A DNA stretch of 59,441 bases from Candidatus Viridilinea mediisalina (GCF_002532535.1 NZ_NQWI01000023.1:1-59441), one strand, 5' to 3'. Positions 8,291-18,100 are shown, counted from the first letter of the stretch. Numbers and translations are program-made. The notes: generated from the sequence alone by a model not told the origin.

Positions 8291-8488
8291 CAGACTTTAG
8301 TCGGCTGAGGTCTTTGGCAGCGATGGGAAGCCGACTAAAACGCTTGGTGTGAGTTGTCGTACACGGTTTTGCATCAGGACGCCCTCGACGCGAAGGCCAC
8401 GCAGCCAAACCAAACGGATTGCAATGTCGCCGATGGCGTTCTAATGCGCTGCAAACGATCTCACACCAAGCGTTAAAGTCGGCACTAC
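8291..8488. repeat. Family A palindrome interrupted by a nested element
   Basis: The left part (GACTTTAGTCGGCTGAGG... to CCGACTAAA) and the right part (TAAAGTCGGCACTAC) together rebuild the usual family A unit once bases 8340-8473 and one TAAA are removed. Flanking sequence on the right (GGCGCAAACAGGAACGTTCC) is shared with the repeats near 45199. Confidence 0.88.
8340..8473. mobile_element. 134-bp non-autonomous element with 14-bp terminal inverted repeats
   Basis: The element begins ACGCTTGGTGTGAG and ends with the exact reverse complement CTCACACCAAGCGT. It is flanked by a 4-bp direct duplication, TAAA (8336-8339 and 8474-8477), and removal of one copy restores the palindrome in which it sits. 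No coding capacity is present. The size, inverted ends and duplication are those of a MITE; the parent transposase is not in the window. Confidence 0.9.
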
Positions 8489-8613
8489 CTACGGCGCAAA
8501 CAGGAACGTTCCTACGAATCTTCGCTCGGGGTGACCAAGCAACAGGGCAATCAACAACATCCGCTTCCCTAACGTCGGCACTCCAACGGTAAAGCTGAAA
8601 GTGCGTTTCTGCA

Positions 8614-8702
8614 CCCATCCCTAAACCCTCTGTGTTCTCTGTGCCTCTGTGGTGAAATCCTCTGTACCTCTTACCACAAACCCTCTGTGTTCTCTGCACC
8701 TC
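8614..8702. repeat. Family D repeat (CACCACAGAGGCACAGAG type)
   Basis: Read on the minus strand it contains GAGGTGCAGAGAACACAGAG and then TTTCACCACAGAGGCACAGA, a dispersed repeat also found near 26773, 42966 and 44966. It starts directly after the sppA stop codon. Confidence 0.75.
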
Positions 8703-9728
8703 CTACGGCTGCCAACGGTACTCCAAGATCGGCACGGGCGGGTCGGTGAGGACGCGCAGGCCGAGGGGGTCGTTGGGGGCTTGTGGTTGTTCGAGGTTGC
8801 TCATCAGGATTGAACGCAGCGAACCGACGCGGGTGTAGCGTACCACCATGGCGCTCTCGATGCCGGCCAACTCCTTTGCGCCCTCAAGCGCCGCGTCGAG
8901 GTTGCCCAACGCATCCACGAGGCCCAGATCGTAGGCTTGACGCCCGGTGTAGAGCCGTCCGTCGGCGAGGGTACGTACCTGCGCTTCGTCCATGCCGCGC
9001 CCATCAACAATGACCTGCACAAAGCCATCGAAGGCATCATCAACAATTGATTGCAGCACCGCCATCTCTTCCGCTGTCGTTGCGCGGGTGGGCGAGCCAA
9101 TATCCTTCATTTCGCCACTCTTGTAGACGATGCTCTGCAATCCAAGCCACTCAAAGGCCTCTTCGTAGTTCAGGGTGGCCAGAATCACCCCTAAGCTGCC
9201 CGTCAGGGTGTCGGGGTTGGCGTAGATGCGCTGGGCGGGCGTGCTGATATAGTAGCCACCGCTGGCGGCAACTGAGCCCATTGAGACCACGAGCGGTTTG
9301 CCGGTGTCGCGGAACTTCTGCAACTCGGCATGGATTTCGTTACTGGCAACCACCCCACCGCCAGGGCTGTCAACCCGGAGCACCAAGGCCCGTACTCGGC
9401 CATCGCGGGCGGCTTGGCGGATCTGGCTGATGATCTCTTGCTGCGAGAGTTGGGTGCTAAAGAGGTCGGTAGCGCCCCCAATTGCGCCAGTAACATCAAT
9501 GATCACGATGCGGTTGGCTCCCGCCCCCTCAACCACTTGCTCGTCCCAGCTTATGGCAGGCACTGGCCCCACGCTGCCCCCGCCACTGCCAGCGGCTAGG
9601 AGTAGGGCAAAAGCACCCAAGGGTAGCAGGGTGCATGAGAAGAAGATGCCAAGAATGATCGAAAGGGCAATCAGCCAGCTACGGTTCGATCCGGCAGGGC
9701 GTGCTTGGGGGGCTGGCGTTTGCTCCAT
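8703..9728 (-). CDS. sppA: Signal peptide peptidase SppA
   Basis: The 341-residue membrane-anchored serine protease degrades cleaved signal peptides. One transmembrane segment (about 18-47) precedes the ClpP-like protease domain: DVTGAIGG, LRVDSPGGGVVAS (117-129), SMGSVAASGGYYIS with Ser156 as nucleophile, and YKSGEMKDIGSP with Lys208 as general base. The 52-residue spacing between Ser and Lys equals that in the single-domain Bacillus enzyme, so this is the short type, not the 600-residue E. coli type. AAGGA precedes the start. A tandem-arm repeat occupies its upstream region. Confidence 0.95.
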   Translation of the reverse strand: MEQTPAPQARPAGSNRSWLIALSIILGIFFSCTLLPLGAFALLLAAGSGGGSVGPVPAISWDEQVVEGAGANRIVIIDVTGAIGGATDLFSTQLSQQEIISQIRQAARDGRVRALVLRVDSPGGGVVASNEIHAELQKFRDTGKPLVVSMGSVAASGGYYISTPAQRIYANPDTLTGSLGVILATLNYEEAFEWLGLQSIVYKSGEMKDIGSPTRATTAEEMAVLQSIVDDAFDGFVQVIVDGRGMDEAQVRTLADGRLYTGRQAYDLGLVDALGNLDAALEGAKELAGIESAMVVRYTRVGSLRSILMSNLEQPQAPNDPLGLRVLTDPPVPILEYRWQP

Positions 9729-9752
9729 AGAGGAATCCTTTGTTTACATGGC

Positions 9753-9830
9753 GCGGTGGCTTCGACAAGCTGGCTTCGACAAGCTGGCTTCGACAAGCTG
9801 GCTTCGGCAAGCTCAGCCACCGCGCCACCG
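9753..9830. repeat. Expanded inverted-repeat element upstream of sppA
   Basis: GCGGTGGCTTCGACAAGCT is followed by tandem copies of the 14-mer GGCTTCGACAAGCT, four in all with one variant, and closes with CAAGCTCAGCCACCGCG. It is a rearranged relative of the perfect inverted repeat at 2738-2795, in which one arm has been amplified. Confidence 0.8.
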
Positions 9831-9863
9831 AGCTACCGCGCCGCTTGGCCATCCCTAACATTA

Positions 9864-9912
9864 CATGATTGTGCTGTGGTGGCGGCTACGCCGCCACCAC
9901 AGCACAATCATG
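9864..9912 (-). terminator. Strong hairpin after the small-peptide gene
   Basis: A 23-bp perfect stem (CATGATTGTGCTGTGGTGGC...) closes on a 3-base loop, beginning about six bases past the stop of the 72-residue peptide gene. No T-tract follows on the minus strand, so it may be a transcript-stabilising or factor-assisted terminator, or one of the repeated hairpins of this genome. Confidence 0.55.
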
Positions 9913-9917
9913 AGAGC

Positions 9918-10136
9918 TTAAATAAAGCCGCGTCCGGCGCTCTTCGAGAGACGGGCATCCAGTTGCCCGGCAAACGCCTTGAGCCCCTCGTGATCGAGTG
10001 CTTCGAGGGCGGTCAGCTCCTCTTCGCTCAGTTCGTAGTCGGCACAAGCGGCACGGGCGTTGGTGATCAACTGCTGGCGGAACTCCGCGTCGGTGATGGC
10101 GCGGCCAATGACCTGCTGGACAACTTCTTGAGACAT
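9918..10136 (-). CDS. NHLP-clan RiPP-precursor-like small protein (Os1348/Franean1_4349 type)
   Basis: This 72-residue protein resembles the nitrile-hydratase-leader-like clan: SQEVVQQVIGRAITDAEFRQ near the N-terminus, the ELSEEELTALEALDHEGLKAF helix (about 35-55) and LDARLSKSAG near the end. Related short proteins are annotated as putative ribosomally made, modified peptides whose long leader is recognised by a maturation enzyme. Here the C-terminal core would be only a few residues and contains no Cys, Ser or Thr cluster, and no modification enzyme lies nearby, so it may act unmodified. AAGGAG precedes the ATG. It starts 52 bp after the giant cyclase gene and is probably co-transcribed with it. 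Confidence 0.72.
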   Translation of the reverse strand: MSQEVVQQVIGRAITDAEFRQQLITNARAACADYELSEEELTALEALDHEGLKAFAGQLDARLSKSAGRGFI

Positions 10137-10188
10137 GGTGCTACTCCTTGGTGTTGCAGTGTGCGACAGGTAAGCCTGTGCATCTGCA

Positions 10189-13100
10189 TCATTCTATACC
10201 CATACGACGAAGTTCGCCGTGGGCACCGATGGTCTGGAATGTAGTATGTGCTTGTTCTAAATACGCAGCAGCGGCGGAATCGTTACATGCCGCGAGGGCG
10301 CTGCCAAAACGGGCTTGGGTGCGGGCATACTCGAAGTTGCTCTTGGTGGCTTTGAGGAGTTCAAGTGCGGCGCTGAAGGCTTCTGCGTAGGGGTGGCCCT
10401 GGCGAGCGGCGATTTCAGCTTGTAGGCGCAGTGCAATGCCTTGATCCAGCTTGCTTCCAAGACTCGTAGCAATTGTAGCAGCATTCTGGGCATGCGTGGT
10501 GGCGGTAGCGAGGAGAATCTGCTGGTTTGCTGCATCCAAATGTGATTGGGCGCTCGCCACCAGCCCGGCTTCGGCGAGGGCGTTGAGCGCTTCGACTTCA
10601 AGTTGGGGCAGTTGACTCTGACGCGCCAAATCGAGGGCTTGCTGGGCCAATTCAAGGGCTTGGGGCGCTTCGTTGCGGGCGCTGTGGGCGACAGCGAGCA
10701 GCGCAAGGGTATTGCCCTCTTGGTAGGTACTCTGCTGCTCACGGTAGATAGCCAGCGCTCGGCGGTAGGCCTCAATTGCGGCGTCGTAGTCGCCCCGGCT
10801 GTAGGCAATCAGGCCCAGGGTGTCGTCGGCCTGCGCCACGCCCGCCTGATCGCCCATCTCTTCGCAGAGCGCCATGGCGTCGCGGCAGGCCGCTTCGGCT
10901 TCGGTGTAACGGTCGAGGCGGTAGTAGCCATATCCCGCGTTGAGCAGCACGCTGCTGAGGATGTATTTGGCGCTGATCTTGCGCGCAAGCTGCTCGGCCT
11001 GGCTGTAGTGGCCAACCGCACGGGCGTAGTCGCTCTGGAGTTGCGCGAGGTAGCCTAAGTTGTTGTGGGAACGGGCACAGCCATAGAGATCGTCAATCGA
11101 CTCTTGGGCCGCCAAGGCATTGGCAAAGTGGAAGCGCGCCTCGTCGTAGGTGCCGCGCATCGCGTAGAGGGTGCCCATGAGCTGTTGCAGGTCGGCTTCG
11201 ATCCGTTCATCTTCACAACTACCCTCATCATTGCGGATGCGGGTCAGGCCAAAGCGGCAGATTTCAAGCGCCTGATCGATTTCGCCCAGACGCCGCAGCA
11301 CTTGCCCCATGTCGGCGTAGATCGCAGCGAGCAACAGCGGCGGCACCTCGTCGAGGTTGTTGCGACAGAGCGCTTCGGCGCTACGCAGGTGTTCGAGTGC
11401 TTCGCGGTAGCGCCCCTGCTTTTCGAGGGCGTCGCCCCAACTCCGCAGCACTTCGGCAGCCACGGCGGGCGGCATCGGTAACGCTGCGCCTGTGGCAAGC
11501 TTGGCGGGATCGAGCAGCGCGGCATATTCCGCAATCGCCTCCTCGTAATGGCCCAAAATGCAGAGTACATCGCCCAGCGCCTCACGGGACTCCCAGGTGA
11601 GCGGGTTGTCGGGCTGGTCGCCCAGCGCCTCAACCGCCCAACGGTAATACTGGATCGCTTGGTCGTTGGCATAATCATCGCGGGCGGTATGGCCAGCCAG
11701 CAGCAGGTAGGGCACCGCTTGATCCGGCTGGTCGCTCAGACGGTAGTGGTGGGCCAAGAGGAAGATGGCATCACCATGCGAACGGGAGGCGCGACTGAGC
11801 AGGGAGCCATTGCGTCCAATCTGCACCAAGCCGCCGCTGGCGTATTCGTCGCGCAGTTGGTTCAACTCGTTGGCATGGATGGTGGCGAGATATTCAGCGA
11901 TGCGTCGGTGCAACTCGCGGCGCCGGGCATAGAGTAGGCTCTGGTAGGCAACTTCGTGCAGCAACGCATGGCGAAAGTTGTGGATGCGCTCAGGGCGTTC
12001 GCGCTCGGTCGCCGTGAGTTCAGCCTGATCAAGCGTCAAGAGGCGGCGCACCAGCATGGCGATGTCACTCTGATCACTGCGGGGTTGGATCGAGTGAACA
12101 ATGTTCACCGGGAAGCGCTGGCCCACAACGGCAGCAACACGCAGCAGGGCGCGTGACGGTTCATCGAGACGATCAATGCGCGCCAGTAGCAGACCATTGA
12201 GGCTATCGGGCAATTCATCGAGCTTATCGGCATCAGTTTCAATTGCGTACAGCAACTCTTCGATGAAGAGTGGATTGCCAGCGGATCGTTCAACCAAGCG
12301 TTGATGGATTCCAGCATCCAACGGTTTGCTGCCAACCATTTGGGCAATCATGCTTGCCGCCGCCTCGTCGCTCAGCGGGCCGAGTTGCAGCAGATCGGCG
12401 TTATCGCCCTGGGGTCCACTGCCCCAACAAATCTCGCCGCGATGCAGCCCCAATATCAGCATGCGATCACGGCTGATCTGAGCGGTCACATATTGCCAGA
12501 GATCGAGCGAAACCTGGTCGGCCCAATGGAGATTATCCAAGAGCAGCAGCAGCGGTTGCTGTTGGGCCGCAGAGCGCAGCAGATCGAGGATGATTGCAAA
12601 GCGGCGCTGCTGGCGTTGACCTGGATCGAGGCCGCGCACAATGACGCTATCGGCGGCCTCGAGGCGCACAAACTCGGCCATGAGCGCAAGCCAATCGGCG
12701 GCAGGAATACCGGCTGCATCGAGGATGGCACTCAGCTTGGCGTGGCGAGTGGCCTGATCATCATCGCCAGCGATGCCACAGAGCGCCCGCAGCATGCTGC
12801 CCCATGGCGCAAAGGGGGTCGAGAGCTCAAAGGCCAAACAGCGCACCGTAATGATGCGAAAGGCGTGCTGCTGCTCGGCGAGCAGAGTATAGACCAAGCG
12901 AGTCTTGCCGATCCCAGCGTCCCCCTGGATGCGTAGCGCCCGTCCGTGGCCCGCGTGGGCGCCCGCAAGGTGGCCACGCAACCAGGCCAATTCGGCGCTG
13001 CGCCCAATCAGCGGGATTTCGGTCTGCTCATGCGTTGCAGGAGTCTCATCACGCTCACCGACAATCCGCAGCAGCGCCAGGGGCTCACTCTTGCCTCGCA

Positions 13101-14580
13101 GCGCAACCATACGCTGATCGCTTAGGCTCAGGGCGTGATCGAGTTGCGCCGCCGTCGCAGCGGCACAGCGAATCTCGCCCCAGGCGGCAGCACTCATGAC
13201 TCGCGCAGCAACATTGACCGCATCGCCCATGACGGTATACTCTTTGCGGTTGGCGGTGCCAACATTGCCAGCAAAGACATTGCCGGTATTGAGCCCAATC
13301 CGTAGTGCGAGGTCGTTGAGGGCGGGATGCTCGGCGCCAATCAGTGCGGCAAGGGCATGACGTACATGGGCAAAACCCTCATGGAACATCAGCAAAGCGG
13401 CGCGTCCCGCCCGTTCAGCGTGATCTTCGTGAGCAACCGGCGCACCAAAGACCGCCATCAGCTTATCGCCCTCTTCGGCGAGATCGAGCTTATTGATAAA
13501 GCCGCCCATCTGGGCCACCGCAGCATGCATCGGGCGCAGCAGCGCATCCACAACAGCAGCGGCCTGATCGGGGGGCAAGCTCTCGATCATGCCACTCAGC
13601 CCCGCCACTTGGGCAAAAAGGACAGTAACCGGGCGTAGATCGGCTTCCACATGGCTACGGTTGGGATCGGCCAAGATGCGCGCCAGCAGATCGGCGGGCA
13701 AATAGGGACTCAAGCGATCCAGTTGGTCGCAGAGCATATGCATGCCAGCAACTGAATACTGAGGCGCAGGCGGATCGTCGGCGGCTGGGGTGGTGGGCAT
13801 GAGCGTGCCACATTCGAGCGCCTGAACCCGCACAAAACCATCGGCCAGCGGCTCCCCAGTGGCAGGCAGGCGCAGCGCCTGCCAAGCGTGCAGGTCAAGC
13901 ACCACCTCACCCTTACCGGCCAAACCCTCAGCGCGGGCGACATTGCGAACGGCATGGCCCATGGCGCTATAGCGCAGCGCAAAGGGCGGCCCGGCACTCA
14001 CCAGCGCAACGGAACCAGCAGCAACACCGATATGCATCGTGAGCGGAAAGGTGCCAATCCCAGGCACTTCACGGGTAAAACCAGCCAATTCCTGCAATAG
14101 GTTCAGGGCGGTCTGGGTTGCCGCACAGGCCGCCTGTGGCCCCTCAAAGAGCACCAGCAGGGCATCGCCCCCAAAATTGAGCAGATCGCCATTCGCCTGT
14201 TCAATCAGGCTAATCATCGTATCAAAATAGCTATCGAGCGTCGCCGTCACTACCTCTGCGCCCTCACGCCCCAACGAGGTCAAACGCTCAGCGAGGGCAG
14301 TCGAGCCACTCACATCGGCGAAGAGCAGCGCACCTTCGACCCATTCGAGCCACGGGCCATGCTGAGTACTATGCAACTCACGGGCCACCAAGCGGCGTGG
14401 CAGATAGGTCGAAATGGTATAGCGCGCCCCGGCCAATGCGGCCAGCGCCATATGGCTATCAAAGGTATGCCCCGCCCCGGCCAACGCCTTCGCGGCCAAA
14501 TCGGCACCAAGGTAGCACGCCAAGCGATCCTTGAGCGGCACCTTCGGCAGGGCAGATGCTGTTGTGGGCGGTTGGGTCAT
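10189..14580 (-). CDS. Soluble adenylate cyclase-like protein: two class III cyclase domains, AAA ATPase, TPR repeats
   Basis: A 1463-residue cytoplasmic protein with the domain order of animal soluble adenylate cyclase. Cyclase domain 1 (about 83-235) has metal-binding Asp89 (FADVSG) and Asp139 (GGDALLV) but lacks the Asn-x3-Arg pair. Domain 2 (about 316-500) has Gln324 in place of the first Asp but keeps Lys364 and Asn456-x3-Arg460, so the two should build one active site. Then follow a STAND-type ATPase (P-loop GDAGIGKT 553-560, Walker B LLLLLDNLHWAD) and about ten TPR-like repeats to the C-terminus. The start at 14580 is preferred because codons upstream are a translated tandem repeat. 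Product, cAMP or cGMP, is not settled by sequence. Confidence 0.88.
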   Translation of the reverse strand: MTQPPTTASALPKVPLKDRLACYLGADLAAKALAGAGHTFDSHMALAALAGARYTISTYLPRRLVARELHSTQHGPWLEWVEGALLFADVSGSTALAERLTSLGREGAEVVTATLDSYFDTMISLIEQANGDLLNFGGDALLVLFEGPQAACAATQTALNLLQELAGFTREVPGIGTFPLTMHIGVAAGSVALVSAGPPFALRYSAMGHAVRNVARAEGLAGKGEVVLDLHAWQALRLPATGEPLADGFVRVQALECGTLMPTTPAADDPPAPQYSVAGMHMLCDQLDRLSPYLPADLLARILADPNRSHVEADLRPVTVLFAQVAGLSGMIESLPPDQAAAVVDALLRPMHAAVAQMGGFINKLDLAEEGDKLMAVFGAPVAHEDHAERAGRAALLMFHEGFAHVRHALAALIGAEHPALNDLALRIGLNTGNVFAGNVGTANRKEYTVMGDAVNVAARVMSAAAWGEIRCAAATAAQLDHALSLSDQRMVALRGKSEPLALLRIVGERDETPATHEQTEIPLIGRSAELAWLRGHLAGAHAGHGRALRIQGDAGIGKTRLVYTLLAEQQHAFRIITVRCLAFELSTPFAPWGSMLRALCGIAGDDDQATRHAKLSAILDAAGIPAADWLALMAEFVRLEAADSVIVRGLDPGQRQQRRFAIILDLLRSAAQQQPLLLLLDNLHWADQVSLDLWQYVTAQISRDRMLILGLHRGEICWGSGPQGDNADLLQLGPLSDEAAASMIAQMVGSKPLDAGIHQRLVERSAGNPLFIEELLYAIETDADKLDELPDSLNGLLLARIDRLDEPSRALLRVAAVVGQRFPVNIVHSIQPRSDQSDIAMLVRRLLTLDQAELTATERERPERIHNFRHALLHEVAYQSLLYARRRELHRRIAEYLATIHANELNQLRDEYASGGLVQIGRNGSLLSRASRSHGDAIFLLAHHYRLSDQPDQAVPYLLLAGHTARDDYANDQAIQYYRWAVEALGDQPDNPLTWESREALGDVLCILGHYEEAIAEYAALLDPAKLATGAALPMPPAVAAEVLRSWGDALEKQGRYREALEHLRSAEALCRNNLDEVPPLLLAAIYADMGQVLRRLGEIDQALEICRFGLTRIRNDEGSCEDERIEADLQQLMGTLYAMRGTYDEARFHFANALAAQESIDDLYGCARSHNNLGYLAQLQSDYARAVGHYSQAEQLARKISAKYILSSVLLNAGYGYYRLDRYTEAEAACRDAMALCEEMGDQAGVAQADDTLGLIAYSRGDYDAAIEAYRRALAIYREQQSTYQEGNTLALLAVAHSARNEAPQALELAQQALDLARQSQLPQLEVEALNALAEAGLVASAQSHLDAANQQILLATATTHAQNAATIATSLGSKLDQGIALRLQAEIAARQGHPYAEAFSAALELLKATKSNFEYARTQARFGSALAACNDSAAAAYLEQAHTTFQTIGAHGELRRMGIE

Positions 14581-14585
14581 GATGT

Positions 14586-14643
14586 AGTAAGTAGTAGGTA
14601 GTAGGTAGTAGGTAGTAGGTAGTGGGCAGTAGGTAGTAGGTAG
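14586..14643. repeat. TAGTAGG heptamer array upstream of the cyclase gene
   Basis: Seven-base units TAGTAGG, with variants TAGTGGG and CAGTAGG, run in tandem beginning about five bases upstream of the cyclase start codon. This is the 5' leader of the gene; length changes here could alter expression. Confidence 0.85.
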
Positions 14644-14806
14644 CCTGAAACCATCCTTGCGCATGTTTCTCGCACCCTGTTCATATTGTACCATTGAGTA
14701 TGGTAGGTTTGAGGAGGGTGAGGGTTCTTTGTTCGCACGAGGGCGGCTTGGGCTAGCCTCGATACCTTTCAAATTCGCACCAAGAAACTAGATGAGGAAC
14801 AATACC

Positions 14807-15109
14807 ATGGCCACGATCCAAGAATTGACCGATCAGATCAACCAGTTTGTGGCGGCCAAAGGTTGGTACGACCCCAACACACGCTTCCCGCAGACACCAC
14901 GAAACATCGCTACCTCAGTTGTGGTGGAGGCAGCCGAGCTGCTTGAACACTTTCAGTTCAGCGATCAAGCCCAGGATAAAGCCGCGCTTGCCGGTGAGTT
15001 GGCCGATGTCGCCAACTATCTCTTTCAGCTTGCCTATCTACTCGAGATTGACCTTGAGCAGGCGATCCAAGCAAAACTCAAGCTCAACTATGATCGTTCG
15101 TGGGAGTAA
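14807..15109 (+). CDS. MazG-like nucleotide pyrophosphohydrolase
   Basis: A 100-residue all-alpha NTP pyrophosphohydrolase of the MazG/RS21-C6 superfamily. The metal-binding pattern is visible: VVVEAAELLEHFQF (ExxE/LLE helix) and GELADVANYLFQLAYLL (ELADV...ELxxD-like helix). Such proteins hydrolyse non-canonical or excess dNTPs to the monophosphate. The length fits the compact single-domain type. The start at 14807 is favoured over the upstream Met because GAGG lies just ahead. It is divergent from the cyclase gene and followed by a mobile repeat. Confidence 0.88.
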   Translation: MATIQELTDQINQFVAAKGWYDPNTRFPQTPRNIATSVVVEAAELLEHFQFSDQAQDKAALAGELADVANYLFQLAYLLEIDLEQAIQAKLKLNYDRSWE

Positions 15110-15112
15110 GGG

Positions 15113-15194
15113 AATGGGCTGGCGTTGGAGTGCCGGCTTTAGCCGGCTTTAGTCGGCACTCCAACGCCAGCCCATAGACTTTTCAGACAGCCTC
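15113..15194. repeat. Family B MITE-like repeat, one end lost
   Basis: It contains GCGTTGGAGTGCCGGC with its inverted copy and ends CTTTTCAGACAGCCTC, the terminal sequence of the intact copies at 33618 and 59254. The other terminal repeat is absent. The last base of the element supplies the G of the TAG stop codon of the neighbouring minus-strand protease gene. Confidence 0.8.
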
Positions 15195-18100
15195 TAGCGT
15201 CGCACCAGTGGCAAATAGACCTGATGCCCGCCGCTGATATTGACACTACTACTCTCGCGCACGAGGAAACTGGTACTGAACGAACGGACAAAATCCCGCC
15301 CGTAGAGATCATAGAGCTGTGCATCTGCGAGGTGCAGTGTGCTCTCCTCGACCGGACGATTCAGGCGTAGGGTTAGTACGAGCAATTCACCACTCCCACT
15401 GATGGCCGTTTGGTTGGCAAAGGCGATAGTGATCTGACCTGGAATACTCTGGTTGCTGGTCAGTTGAAAAGCAGCAAGTTGCCCAGTTCGCGCTACCTCT
15501 ACAACGCTCATGAGTGCAGGATCGTAGAGGATCGTCAGTTGACCAGCCGCTACATTCATCAGGTTGGTTCCATGCAGCACCACCTGCACGCTTTCGCCCA
15601 CCTCACCACTGAGGTCGTCCAAGCGCAGCGTTGTCTGGGCAGCACCAGCCCGCTGCGTCGCCGGGGTGGGCGGGGTGGGCCATGCCTGATGGGCTCCATA
15701 GTAAAGGATTTGGGCAGCATCACTCGCATCAAGCACCCCATTGCCATTGATGTCACCCGCATGAAGCTGTTCGCGTGTGGGTTGGCTTAGTTGTAGCGCA
15801 AAGACCATAGCCTGGAAGGCATCTTGTGCATTCACCATCCCATCGCCTGTGATGTCGCCACGAATGTGGGCGCTTGCGCTCCCAACAACACTGAAGACCC
15901 CATGTTCTAGGATCAAGGGCGGGTTGCTACTGCTCGTACCATCAGGCGTAGCGAGGCTGAGCGTCGAACCACCTTGTCCTGCCGGGGGCGGCATGAAGTT
16001 GATCAAATCCAAGTTGCTCTTCGCCTCTTCGGCCCCAATCACCCTGAAGGTAATCTGGAAGAGCGAACCATTCCCATAGAGCAGCCTTGGTGGCAGTGTG
16101 TCGGGAATGGCTGCGATGCGTAAACGGGTCACGTTGGTTTCACGTTCTTCGAGGGCGTATTCCCACGTATAGTTGAGCGTTAGTGCGGTACGACTGATCC
16201 GCACGGGCCTCAGTACGGTTGGATCAAAATCTAACCAGATGTCAGCCGAAGCTAACCGGATCTCCGAGGCATTGCGAATGTTGATCGGCACAATGATCTC
16301 TTGATCACGTTGACCAAACACATCGGGAATCCAGAGGCCCAGTTGGCCAAAGGTGACACATGTGGTGTCTGAGATTGCCAAGATCTGCCCAGTCCTACTC
16401 TCGGCCTGGATCTGGTAGCAGTAGCGTGTGCCTAACACGAGATCATTCGTCGTGTCATTAGCTACATCTAGGAAGAAGGTGTCAGACGTTGTACCAATCG
16501 TGGTAAATTCACCAGTTGTGCGTCGCAGAACCTGGTAACGGGCAATCTGGTTATTGTTGGGCACCGCCCAGCGCAAAGCGACACTCGGCCCTCCCGGCTC
16601 GGCCCACAGCGCAAAGTTCTGCGGGCGTGGGGTTGCCGTTGGCACAGGTGTTGGTTGCCCTGCTTCGCTCATGAACAGATTGAGCGCCACATGATCCAGG
16701 AAGAAATTGCTGTTCAGGCTTGCGTCGGTGCTAACCTGGAAGCTCAAGTTGGTACTTTGGCCCAAGAATCTACTGACGTCAACCTCATGGCGGACCCATC
16801 CGTTGGTGTTATTGCTGGTACACAGCTCAAAAGTGGCCAGCGTCTGGGTGCCTAGAGCCACCGTTGCGAAATCATAGCCACAGACATCCTGCGAAGCAAT
16901 CCAGTAGAAGAAGCTGAGTTGGGCTGCAACCGGCGCTGTTCCTTGTTGTCGTTCAGGTGCAACGAGGCTCACCGCTTGGCTGAGTTGGCTCTCTTCGTTG
17001 TGGGCACCGCCCATCCAGACCGCATAGGTGGCATTGAACGGCTGTATCGCGCCAGGGAATTCATTGGCTGGCAAAATGAGTGCGCCTAGTTCACCAAAGG
17101 CGCGCGAATTCTCCGTCCAATCCCCGTTGGCTCCTTGGGCAAAATCAGCATTACGCAATACTTGATGGGCCTCCTGCGCTGGCGGTGGCGTCGCCGTAGG
17201 ACTCGCTGTTGTTGTAGGTACCACCGGCGCGCCAGCACCCTGTTGCAGCGCAACATCATCGAGGAAGAAGTTGCTAATCAGCGAACCATCGGTCGTCACT
17301 TCAAAGATCAATTCGGCACTCTGCCCAGCATAGGCCCGGAGGTCAATTTCGTGTCGTGTCCATGTCGTCACCTCATTCGCTGCACAGAGATCAGCAGAGG
17401 CAATGCGGGTATTGTTGAGCCGAAGCGAGAAGAAGTCGTAGCCACACACATCGCTAGAGAAGATCATGTAGTAGAAACTGAGCGTTGGTGTCCCAGTGGG
17501 AATGGTGATCCGTTGGCTCAAGCGTGCGGTTTCATGATCCAAGCCACCTAACCAGGCCAGATAGTTGCCGCCATAGGGCGCAATTGAGCTGGGTAGGCGA
17601 CTCTGTGGGTAGATGATCGCTCCGCTACCCCCAAGATTCGAGGAGAACTCGATCCACGTACCATTCGATCCCTGCTCAAAATTGCCGTTCTGCAGCACAC
17701 TAACGCTTGGTGCGGTGGCTGTTGGACTAGGCGGCGGCGGGGCGCTGGTAGTAAGCGCAACATCGTCCAGGTAGAATGAACTGAACAGTGAATTATCCGT
17801 CTGAACCTCGAACATAATGGTTACATTCTGGCCTGCGTATGCTGCAAGGCTAACTTCGCCACGTACCCATGCTTGGGTGAGCGTCTCTTCACAGAGATCC
17901 ATGTTCCATACCGCTGTGCCATTGATGAGCAGACGGGCCCGATCATAGCCACAAAAATCCTCAGAAAAGATGCGGTAGTAGAAATGTAAACTGCTATGCT
18001 GGGCTACAGTGACGCTCTGTGCGAGGCGTGCGGTTTCGTTGTGTAGTCCTCCTAGCCAAGCGATGTAGTTGCCAGAACGGGGTGGCACGGGTAAGGTGCG

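Noticed and set aside
8291-8699. N-terminal half of the frame at 7740..8699
   Set aside because: Residues such as HHRGTENTEG and RLPIAAKDLSRLKSA are translations of interspersed repeats; this part is not native protein.
14581-14772. 64-codon N-terminal extension of the cyclase
   Set aside because: It translates a tandem TAGTAGG repeat into PTTYYLLPTTYY-like sequence; the start at 14580 is the natural one.
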